The notes under the pieces are model-generated. The model was not told the DNA's origin. It saw only the letters and a program-made list of their open reading frames with translations, and ran no database searches. Below, one piece after another: positions 46,261 to 55,417 of a stretch of 64,000 nucleotides of DNA. Each line of letters starts with the position of its first letter. Position 1 is the stretch's first letter. The DNA comes from Steromphala cineraria. Its lineage: Eukaryota; Mollusca; Gastropoda; Trochida; Trochidae. The position numbers and the translations under genes are program-made. The stretch spans positions 68,343,226-68,407,225 of the forward strand of contig OU744723.1 of the NCBI GenBank assembly GCA_916613615.1, given 5' to 3'.

Positions 46261-46689
46261 CACGTGAGTACTTAATTCAATCATATGAGATACAGAGGCA
46301 CAGAGGTTCGAATCTCGGATTGGACATTTTAAATTTTTTTTTAAATTTTAAATGGGCTTTTGCACTCATATACCGTTGGTATTATGTTGAGGTCAACCTA
46401 CATTTCAATTTTGAATGAAATCCGTAAAGAAATAAAGATTTAAGCGTAACCCTCGATCTATTATATAGAAAAACAAAGGGGGTGATCGAAAACCGGACAC
46501 GCCGACTATAACAACTTGCGGGTTAATTAAAACCAATTTTATTCACAAAAATATGCATTGAAATCGTAGTTTGTGCTTGTATATGATTTTATAATCTTCT
46601 CACCTTTGAAACTCGACTCTTAAACTAAAAGATCAAAGGCACCGCCCACCCTTTATCCAGCATTCTAGTATTGTTCCCACATAGATCAA

Positions 46690-47225
46690 AGGCGCCGCCC
46701 ACCCTTTAAGATAAGATAAGATAATTTTTATTTGCACAGAGAACACCCTTCTTGGGCAGTGTACAAAACGTGAATAAACAAATTTCATGACATACATAAT
46801 ATATACATAACAAATAACAGAGATATGCTATTATACACAATGACACTGCATGCCATTTATCTTAATCTGCATTAATAAAATTCATACAACAATTTGGTGG
46901 TTTTGGAGGCATGGCGACTCTTAGGGTTTAATATGGCAGTTAGGAGATCTTTCTTTGATAACCCCGCATTCGTCAGACCTGTCGAACAGATGAGGTCCGA
47001 ACGTCGATTATGGAATTTAGGACATGACAATATAAAATGTTCCTCTGTTTCAACTTCCGTAAGGTTGCATTGCTTGCAAATACGACTATCAACTAGGATG
47101 TTGATGTATCGACCCCTCTATCTCTAGTTGATGAGCACTTAGTCGTAGTTTACTTAAAACTTTACGATGCTCCTTGTTCTTATACCACGACTCTATTGTT
47201 TGGACCCGTGGTATAACTAACCAAA
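46690..47225 (-). mobile_element. LINE 3' end with AAGATA/TTATC tail
   Basis: The minus-strand frame is open and tidy from about 47225 to 46882: LSKLRLSAHQLEIERGRYIN, then SRICKQCNLTEVETEEHFIL and SCPKFHNRRSDL, ending LLYEFY-stop. The 3' UTR finishes GTGTTCTCTGTGCAAATAAA with a TTATC repeat tail at 46707-46725. No frame damage was noted in this stretch, so it is a comparatively young, 5'-truncated copy. Confidence 0.85.
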
Positions 47226-47389
47226 ATGTTAGTATACTACACCAAAGAATCAGCCGGAACTACCATTTCTTCGTTTTGGCGAGAGTTTAGACAAACAAGC
47301 CTCTCTTCTCTTCACACAAACGATTCACTCATATGAATCTTTTAAGACATTTTCTTTTCTCCTGGAAAACTACTAAATTAAGATTGTCG

Positions 47390-47790
47390 TTCCATAAAAG
47401 ACCTGCAAAGAATTAAGATTGTTATGTTAAACTGAATCATGTAGAGAATAGAGAATAGAGATAGAGAATAATTCAGAAGCTTAAATACATAATCAACTGA
47501 CCATTTTCTTCATTGTACGATTTTGGAATTCCATTCATCCTTTTGATGACTTATATGCTATACATTTTGTATTTTAATCATTAACTGTGACTTCTTTATA
47601 GTTCGACAAAAACAATTCTTAACCCGCAGTCCTATCAATAAACAATATAGTATTTTTGGCAGGAAATTCTTAATTTTGATTTTTTGAGAGATTGTTCCAC
47701 AATTCAGTTAACAATAATTACTGCAAATATATATATAAATTTAATGACATGATCAGTGACAGAAACCTTATAATCTAGCCATGACAGACC
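47390..47790 (+). repeat. Dispersed repeat, copy 2 of 2 (other at 7560-7990)
   Basis: Shares the ordered blocks of copy 1. It contains a local triplication of AGAGAATAG at about 47444-47470 that is absent from copy 1. Confidence 0.55.
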
Positions 47791-47799
47791 AAGGCATTG

Positions 47800-48455
47800 G
47801 ATCATTTAGACAACTGTACTGTTAAACAGACAGTTCGTGATAAGTATGGATAATTCATTCAAAACATCTCGCATTTTCATTCGAATGCCAAAATGAGGTT
47901 AAAGAAAGATGTTAATTTTCTTCTTGAAAACGTTATTGAACTTCAAATTAATGCATTCTTTGAATATCAAGAATCTATGACTAGTCAATATAGACTGTTC
48001 TTACGATAGTAGATAACTTCCTCATAGGTAATCAGGTTGGGGAAATCCTGAAATCGACGTATTATACGTCAATCGACGTATAATAGTCCGATCGACGTAG
48101 AAAACCATACGTGGATCGGCGTATTTTGATTATTTTGGTCAGATGATTAATGTAAGCCGTTTTCCGAGTATTCGGCAGGTGCCTAATCAAATACGCCATC
48201 TATCACGTTGCCGATTATATGAAGTTTTAAACTTCAAAACTTCTACTTTTAGACTTTGACAGTAATATACATTACCACGGTCCGTTAACAAAGTGTCAAA
48301 ACGCGAAATAAAAACACAAAATCAGCCCTAAAGTTTCCAAAACTTACCTAAACTGCAGCATTGACTTTTCATCGACTGGTGTTCTTAAAACCGGAAGTTG
48401 TACTCCTCGATAAATTAGTGTATTTTGGTGCCAATTAACAAATTAGTCCGCCGCA
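47800..48455. other. No gene; short ATCGACGTAT direct repeats
   Basis: Around 48053-48130 the motif ATCGACGTAT or its close variants (ATCGACGTAG, ATCGGCGTAT) recur four to five times within 80 bases. Otherwise AT-rich without recognised features. Confidence 0.5.
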
Positions 48456-48458
48456 TAG

Positions 48459-48611
48459 TCGAAGTATGGAGGCTGAGTAAAAAGTGCATCCATCACTTTT
48501 GCCGAATGTTGACGTCATGTTTGCATTTCCATTTGAATTAACTTCACAGGGATGACGTCAAAATTCGGCAAAAGTGATGGATGCACTTTTTTCTCAGCTT
48601 CCATACTCCGA
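48459..48611. repeat. Palindrome with internal GACGTCA
   Basis: The arms are about 58 bases (AAGTGCATCCATCACTTTTG ... CAAAAGTGATGGATGCACTT), each containing a GACGTCA core, around a 30-base centre. Confidence 0.9.
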
Positions 48612-48650
48612 TAGTTTATATATGTCGTTGTGTTGGTCATGGTATAAGTA

Positions 48651-48750
48651 AGTTATACGACTCGTATTGGTCGTCTAGTCCACGACATGGTTTGTTATAC
48701 GTATAACCAACCATGTCGTGAACTAGACGACCAATACTCGTCATATAACT
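48651..48750. repeat. Palindrome with almost no loop
   Basis: Arms of about 50 bases run AGTTATACGACTCGTATTGG ... CCAATACTCGTCATATAACT. The centre ...TTATACGTATAA... pairs to the middle. It abuts the 3' end of the LINE fragment starting at 48752. Confidence 0.92.
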
Positions 48751-48751
48751 A

Positions 48752-49370
48752 TTACTTTATTGACGATAGATAGTCCTTATATTGAAATGCATCTTCAATG
48801 TGCCCAAGCAGGCAAAGTTTCTTTCCTTTATCAGACGGTAACTGATTTATTTCCTGTAGATACAAGTTAACAAATTGAGATTTTATAAATTCTGTAAATT
48901 TGAGTGAGGATACGTTGACAATATTTGAAGTAGGGAAAGCGTTTTGAAGAATGGTCTCAACAGTTGAGACCCAAGATGATTTTGAAAGTAGTCTATCTTC
49001 TTGTAAAGCAGCAAATTCGAGTCGGTTATGGTCCATTCTTATCAATCTTCTGTAGTAGTTAAACATGCTTGAGAGTATAGTTATTGATATAGGGTAAAGT
49101 CCAAGTTCGCGCGCTTTGGTACTTCTAGGATAGACTTAGCAGTCTTTATAATATTGCAAGTCGACTTATTCCAATTTTGGAAGAGATCAGATGAAGATTT
49201 AAACATATCGCTGCCCCCCACTTCTGCACCATAGGTGGCGATCGGAACGCCAAGACATCGATAGAGACGGAGAAGAACACCAGGGCGGAATTTATTTGAT
49301 GAAGATAAGCTGTGTCGGATCTTGAACCAGGCGCGCATCGCCGTGATTAAGCTATTAAGAAGTATTTAAG
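48752..49370 (-). mobile_element. LINE fragment (post-RT region)
   Basis: Minus-strand peptides are MRAWFKIRHSLSSSNKFRPG, VLLRLYRCLGVPIATYGAEV, then (49066-48752) MFNYYRRLIRMDHNRLEFAA and a tail to HIEDAFQYKDYLSSIK. L-Y-x-x-x-x-P-I-A-T-Y-G-A-E is the post-RT signature equivalent to YGSEIW in the other copies. A stop at about 49081 breaks the frame. The 3' limit coincides with the palindrome. Confidence 0.7.
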
Positions 49371-49374
49371 CCTA

Positions 49375-50025
49375 GAAAATAGCTATATGTAATAGAGTTA
49401 GCTGGGATATGACATGAGATAGTTTTGTCGGAAGATATTGGGTGTTGATTTGATCGAAAGTAAAGAGTGATATATATGTCAGTTTCAATGATGATTGATT
49501 CACCTGAAGCGTTCATAAAATATTCAACGGCGGACAACATGACATGTGTTGGTATCTTACTATCACGTGTATTGTTTTCTGACACAACTACAAATATAGC
49601 ATTGCACCTAAATCTTTCTGCGTGTAGAACAGTTCTCTACTGCAGATACGTGCCGAGCCCCTGGCGGTTGTAATATAGAAATTGGTTGACGTTGGATGTG
49701 GGTTACGTTTGGTCTCGGTTATGTCTTTTTTTGTCCGCATGCTTGTGTCTAAATATGTAAAGTTCGGATTTATGTTTTAACAATCAAGTTAAAGCGAGGT
49801 ATTATGATACCCGGTCAGAACATTCCATATTACAGGTAGTTTAAACTGAGCAGTCTGTTGAGTTTATCGTAAAATACTGATAGGGCAGCTTCCAAAACTG
49901 TCCTATATAATTGGATTAATGAAGTGAAATAGAAATAGCATGTGTAAAACTACGCTTCAAAGCATTGAGAAGATGGTATGGTAATACAAGACAGATATTC
50001 TTGATGAAAACTTCTCTATTTATTT
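49375..50025. other. No gene recognised
   Basis: AT-rich sequence with short overlapping frames on both strands and no family motif. The stretch CTACTGCAGA-ACGTGCCGAGCCCCTGG near 49637-49668 recalls the body of the SINE at 19512-19817 (CTACTGCAGAC-AAGTTGCCGAGCCCCATGG), so a SINE scrap is likely. Confidence 0.4.
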
Positions 50026-50026
50026 C

Positions 50027-50296
50027 TCACGATGTTTTTGGGTCAATGCTGTCCCCTTCTTCAGGTGACGACGTTTCTAGGCCAATTCTTGCCCCTTCTT
50101 CAGGTCACGACGTTTCTAGCCCAATTCTTGCCCCTTCTTCAGGTGACGACGTTTCTAGGCCAATTCCTGCCCCTCTTCAGATGACGACGTTTTTAGGCCA
50201 ATTCTTGCCCCTCTTCAGGTCACGACGTTTCTAGGCCAATTCTTGCCCCCTCTTCGGGTGACGACTTTTTTAGGCCTATTCTTGCCCCTTCTTCGG
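50027..50296 (+). repeat. 39-bp minisatellite, about 7 copies
   Basis: The unit is GGTGACGACGTTTCTAGGCC plus AATTCTTGCCCCTTCTTCA, with single-base variants and 1-base deletions in later copies. In one frame the first units encode SSGDDVSRPILAP repeats, but the frame is lost after five copies. Confidence 0.92.
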
Positions 50297-50669
50297 AATT
50301 CTGGCCCAGAAACGTTGTGAGAAATCAATAAAGATGTTGTTATTAATACTATTAGTCATTGTGTATTGCATTGTGTAAAAATACTTTTTATCCTACCTCA
50401 TGTAAGAATCTCGATATCTGATTGGTCCTCGTGACCCTGGATAAATACTGATATCACCCTCTTGAGCGGGGTGATAAATTATTTATACCCCGGCACATAA
50501 AAAGCATGAAAAAAGCGTGCAGATTGAGCGTCTTGAAATATACAATGTATTGTATGTTACTTTTTAGGAATGGAGAGTTACGAGGATATTAACCGACTTA
50601 AATTACACTCAACTTAATGCCTAATCAAAATCATAACTTAAAATATTTAAAAATTTGAAAATTTCAAGT

Positions 50670-50815
50670 GAAAAACTTGATCTAAAATACAACGCTCCAT
50701 TACTGAAAAATAATGGAGCGGGAGAACAATAGGCTGACGTCAAAAGTGTAATTAAATTCAAGATAATGAGCCTCGGGCCCTGGGGCCCTCGGCTCCATTA
50801 TTTTTTAGGAATGGA
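50670..50815. repeat. Inverted GCTCCATTA-type motifs
   Basis: CGCTCCATTACTGAAAAATAATGGAGCG is a small hairpin at 50691-50718 (13-bp arms). A related GGCTCCATTATTTTTTAGGAATGG follows at about 50789, with GGGCCCTGGGGCCC (a GC palindrome) just before it. Confidence 0.65.
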
Positions 50816-50907
50816 GAGTTACTCGGACATTTATCTATACCACATGATCAAGCTGCCTACTTTTGATCAACCGATATGTAGCTTTAACGTTTTTCTTTAT
50901 CTTCATA

Positions 50908-51069
50908 TCATATTCCGAGGCGGGGTGCATGGGGAGATATCAGCCTTTCAGCCGAAGGCGAGTTGCATAACAATAAGCTCGAGGCTGATATCTCCCCAAG
51001 TATACCCTGTCGCATAACAATAAGCGTGAGGCTGATATCTCCCCATGTACCCCGCCTCTGAATAATATG
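50908..51069. repeat. Long palindrome with an extra internal copy
   Basis: The left arm TCATATTCCGAGGCGGGGTG and right arm ending CCCCGCCTCTGAATAATATGA pair over about 50 bases. The right arm is preceded by an additional direct copy (GAGGCTGATATCTCCCC at about 50981 and 51028; CGCATAACAATAAG twice), as if one arm was duplicated. Confidence 0.85.
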
Positions 51070-52140
51070 ACTTATACTATTCTGAGTGTACGGACCCTAA
51101 GCTATAACACGCATGCGCACCGCTGAGTAATGAGAGCACTCGTCACTTCGGAAGCTTAATTCGTGGCACATGATGCATAACGCATTTTACAATTAGTTCT
51201 AAGCCTATATGTTGATAATTGGAAATTCAGGTTCACCTTCATTGAGGGTTGACCTGTCAGTGTCAAACAACATGACGGTTTGCAGAAAACTGTCTAAAAG
51301 ATGTAAGGCCTTAACCTAACTAGAGTGACAGATTTTAAATACACTATATTGAAATATTTTTTTATAATTGATATGCAGTCAAGATAAATCATACTTGTCC
51401 ATGCGTTTGAATGTTTGTAAGGGTTCATGTCCCTATGTCGTATCACAGGAACATGCTGAGATATAAAGAAATAGCTATCTACAACGATGTGTTGGGAATG
51501 AATAAATGAATACATCTTATCTTTATGCTAAAATACAGCCAATTGGTAAGGATGGGCGGTAATATCGGTATATCGGTATATTGGAAAACAGTTACAACAT
51601 GCTACGTCTTGATACACACTTGTAAAGTACCCCATATTTTTTTATGTTATTACTCTCCCGTTTTAGATATCGCAGTGTGATATTTGTACGGCAATATTTA
51701 ACTAGGGTAATAACATAATTGAAGTATGTGGTTGTGACATCATTGAGGAAGCCAGCCGTCACCATGGCTGCTGAGGCGCGGAGTATTTTTGGGTTTTATT
51801 GTCGCCGATTTTGCTTGAGGAAAGTTTCCAACCTCCAAGACAGGGCGCCTCCCCTCCGATTGTCTCTCTGGTAGTTGCCCTGCCGTCAGTGACAGGGGCA
51901 TTGTTACACGGATCAATCGAAATGACGTCATGGATAACCTCGAATCAAATGCTTAGTTTGCATACTAAGGAATCGGTTCGAGGGTTTATTTTAAACGTTA
52001 GGCGTATGAATATGATATAAGTTGAGTTTATTGGTTTGAAACATGATAATTCGTGATATTTTCAATTGGTTGACAAATAGGAAATGTTTAGATAATGCAA
52101 AGGACACTTCCAAAAAAATAAATAAAAAATAGCCTGCCGA
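51070..52140. other. No gene identified; short repeat and one possible first exon
   Basis: At 51655-51725 a stretch (ATATCGCAGTGTGATATTTG, ACGGCAATATTTAACTAG) recurs at 53528-53590. At 51763 an ATG in good context (GTCACCATGG) opens a 36-codon GC-richer frame (MAAEARSIFGFYCRRFCLRK) with no recognised family and no clear donor. It could be the start of an unrecognised gene. Confidence 0.3.
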
Positions 52141-52149
52141 ACTCTTTCT

Positions 52150-52335
52150 TGAGTCGCTGTTCGGAGTTGCAATGTGAATCCTACGAGTTTGGAGCTTGCA
52201 CTCTTGAGCGCGACAGCGTTCGCTGGTTGCACGCGCGGTGTTGGAGCTTTTCCATCCGGAAAGCTTCTGATGGCAGCGATTATATTAGTGACGTCACGGA
52301 GCGGATAATCGCTGTCTGGAGCTAGGAAAGTTTCC
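52150..52335 (-). repeat. Dispersed repeat, copy 2 (inverted relative to 11855-11985)
   Basis: The complement carries TAGCTCCAGACAGCGATTAT, CATCAGAAGCTTTCCGGATG and CTCGTAGGATTCACATTGCA in the same order as copy 1. It is longer and more GC-rich than copy 1. Confidence 0.6.
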
Positions 52336-52339
52336 TTAA

Positions 52340-53740
52340 GGGAAAGTTATTAACAGAATAATAAACTCGCGTTCTCCCGTTTAATACACAATCATTAACT
52401 CGTTTAATGTACATAGTTTTAAATGGAAAGTCGTTAAATTTAAGATCCTCTATTTATGAAATAAACAATTACCATAAACTACAGAAAAACACACCTCGAT
52501 ACAAGGTGATTGTACAGAAAGTTGTAATAAAACGTAATCCCTATTGCGCAATAAACTGCAAATATGTGTAAGCCCATAACCAGCCATTGAAAGATACCCA
52601 TTTAAAAATGGCGGAAATCCGATCATTGATAGCAGTTCTTATCATTGTGTTTTAGTCAAAAGAGCATGATATTAGAAGTGAAAAGACACAATACTTTACA
52701 ATACTGGTTGCCATACGTTTTAATCCGTATCGCAATTTATTCAATTCCTTACCAACTGAATAATTCGTACGAAATTTGTACGAAATACTATGTCAGTGTT
52801 GATATGATTTCAATGGTCAAAGTCAATTGACCTAAGACATACTACTCATATCAGAAATGCAGTGAAGAACGATGTTTTTATCATATTTCAATGAGATTGG
52901 TGATGCTATAATGCAAATTCACTAAATTGTCTGAGGAAGGGCATATACCACAGATCTTGTTGTGAACATTATTTGTCCACTGTTCAATCATGAGAATGCA
53001 TGCTCTGTCTAATGTATCGTTAGAATAGGTAGAATACATGAGGAATATCCAAGTTTGTCCCATTTGAGAAGCATTGATGTGTTTAACCATTGAGCACGAA
53101 ATCTTGTAACAGCTTAGCAAAGGAAATTTCACAAAAGTGTCTTTGTGTTATCGAATATGTCATCATGAGTAGATAACAGCTACAAATATACTTCGGACAA
53201 AACATAAGGGACCTAACACCTTGAATAACGCTTAAAGGGACAGTCCTTTCTTTTTTTGTGGAAACGAAATTGAAGGGAGCCCTTCCCGTCTATGCAAGTA
53301 GTGCTACATGGTTATTACACAACCAAATTAAAGCATGTTACTCGAAATTTGACCACTTTATAAAGAAGTGCAAACACTCGGTAAAAAAAACAATGAGAAA
53401 TAAAGTCATTTATCGGTGCTATAAGTGGGACAAGTCTTGCTACAGCATTAGAGCCATTTCAATCAATGAGCAACCAATGGCACACGCGTTCCCTCTATAT
53501 TTACCTTTTTATTACACGCCCGTGTAAGATACCGCAGTGATATATTTATACGGCAATATTTAACTAGTGTAATATCACAATGCAAGTATGACGTCACAGA
53601 AGTCGACCCTCTAGGAAACCTTTCTAGACTCAGTATAGGAGTGAAACGGATAATATTGTCTTCTATGCATCAAAGTATCCTATGCATCCTAGTATTGCAA
53701 AAACGAAACGGATCACGTTAGTATTTCAAAACATAACTTC
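52340..53740. other. No gene recognised; half MITE near 53600
   Basis: The 83-codon minus-strand frame at 52881-53132 has no recognisable family. A half copy of the CAGTCTA MITE (ACCTTTCTAGACTCAGTATA, GGAGTGAAACGGATAATATT) lies at about 53605-53665. Confidence 0.45.
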
Positions 53741-53749
53741 AAATTCATT

Positions 53750-54555
53750 TTGCGTTAACATAGTCGTATTGCCTACCTCACAGTTAACCGTAACAAATTT
53801 GGCAGATCATTGAACTGATTAGGGGTCAAACATTTGAAAACACTATTTTTTATTTTTCTCTACAAAATCCTTCAATCCTTCTCCTTTAAGAGACCAAGAG
53901 CTTAAAGGGGCAGTAGCACGTTTTTTGATAATTTTATATTCTTGATTTTTCACTGATAATTGTAAGTGAATACTAAATGTATTATTTTGACAGTGTCAAA
54001 AATTTCATTACACAAGCCAAGCATCAATAGTCAGAGGACAAAGTATGAAAATTCACATGGAATCCATTCGCGGCCATTTTTTGTGAACACCTTTAATTCA
54101 TTTTGTGTAAGAAAAAGAAATCGCATCGCTAAACTTTACGTTATATATTCGAATTATTACTGCGCCATTTGGTTTAAATACATTGTCTTTCAATTGGAAC
54201 CATTTATTTTTATTTTCCTGACATCACCTTATATTCCCCCTAAAAACGTGCTACTGTCCTTTAAATATTAAGGTATATTAATTTGTTTATATGCACTAAG
54301 TCAATGTAATGGTGCTGACTATGTTCTCAGTGAGGCTGTATGGAATATTTTATTGGAAAATTAAGAAAATCAGAATTAAAAAAAAAAAAGCCACCATATG
54401 TCTTGAAATTGACACAATGGAATATTTCACACATATATCCTTTGTCAGCGCTGGTGGAGTTATGCCATTCACGTTCCAAGCAAATTCAAATTGCATGATA
54501 TTTGCACTTGCTAACACTAGCAAGTGAACAAACTTACGGTACGCAGCTTTAGTTG
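53750..54555. mobile_element. Second copy of the CAGCTGCGTATCTTAA element, interrupted by a MITE
   Basis: The left part (53780-53900: TTAACCGTAACAAATTTGGC, TTTCTCTACAAAATCCTTC) and right part (54265-54552: TTGATATTTGCACTT-type block, GTACGCAGCTTTAG) match the element at 8725-9331. The MITE at 53902-54264 sits inside it, so this element is older than the MITE insertion. Confidence 0.55.
53902..54264. mobile_element. MITE with AAAGGGGCAGTAGCACG ends, copy 2
   Basis: The ends are TTAAAGGGGCAGTAGCACG and CGTGCTACTGTCCTTTAA. The interior closely matches copies at 12778 and 59973 (CATTACACAAGCCAA, GCGGCCATTTT, TTGTGTAAGAAAAAG). Confidence 0.88.
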
Positions 54556-54566
54556 GTTAAGTAGGA

Positions 54567-55104
54567 TTATACCCCACTCCGGTCGAATCATATTTGACAA
54601 AAAAGAGCATTCCATCATTCTTTAAGTATAGAGCTCTTGACCTAACTAGATCAATAGAATATTAATAATACTCTTCTAATTGCGGTTTAAAACCCCCAAA
54701 CTACCTTCATTTCATTGAAATTGCTAGTAATTATACACATGCTAGTACATGCTAGTAATTATACACATAGAATATATATAATCATAAAACAACAGAAAAT
54801 ACCTCTGCTTGTATCAATCCTCATTAGCTCAGTCGATAGAGTCGACAACAACATAAAGGTCCCTGGTTCGGTTCCCACCATCTTTGATTAGTATTCTCAA
54901 AATTTAAAATTCTAAATTTTACAAGTCCGTTTATTTGCCAACGTTGAAGATCTCTTCTCCTCACTAAGTGTAGATTAACAATAAAGTATAAAGTGTTGGT
55001 GTATCAGAAAAGTAGAGGTGTATCAGTGGATAACCTACAGTTACAACATCGAAGACTGTTAGAACAAATGAAACCATAGCAACGAGATCGTAAGTGGGGT
55101 ATAA
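54567..55104 (+). mobile_element. Composite element with TTATACCCCAC inverted ends and SINE-like core, copy 2
   Basis: The ends are TTATACCCCAC and GTGGGGTATAA. A tRNA-like segment at about 54825-54885 (TAGCTCAGTCGATAGAG, then GGTTCGGTTCCC) has retained more of the anticodon arm than copy 1. A local duplication (ATGCTAGTA-ATTATACACAT) occurs near 54735-54765. The palindrome lies on its right, whereas in copy 1 it is on the left. Confidence 0.7.
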
Positions 55105-55118
55105 GTCATATATACCGA

Positions 55119-55241
55119 CACTTCCCTCTGAGTATCGCTCAATAACCTCCTGTTTGAATCGTGGTTCCTCGTCTCCGCTACGCTACGCCTCGGAGACCCA
55201 CAATTCAAACAGGAGGTTATTGAGCGATACACCTCGGGAAG
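55119..55241. repeat. Long palindrome, same family as 11005-11139
   Basis: Arms ACTTCCCTCTGAGTATCGCT and the inverse end (AGCGATACACCTCGGGAAGT) enclose AACCTCCTGTTTGAATCGTG-type sequence shared with the 11-kb palindrome. Confidence 0.88.
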
Positions 55242-55417
55242 TATGGGCACATCTCTAACATAACTGTAATAGTTACTTTCAATGTTTTACATACTATATT
55301 TACTTAAATTCTAAACAACGATAGTGGTAATTCATAATGTATTTATCTTCTTTATTCGATAAGTGGATTTACACAAATATAAGAATTAATTAATTCCTAA
55401 CAAAATAACTTTTTATG

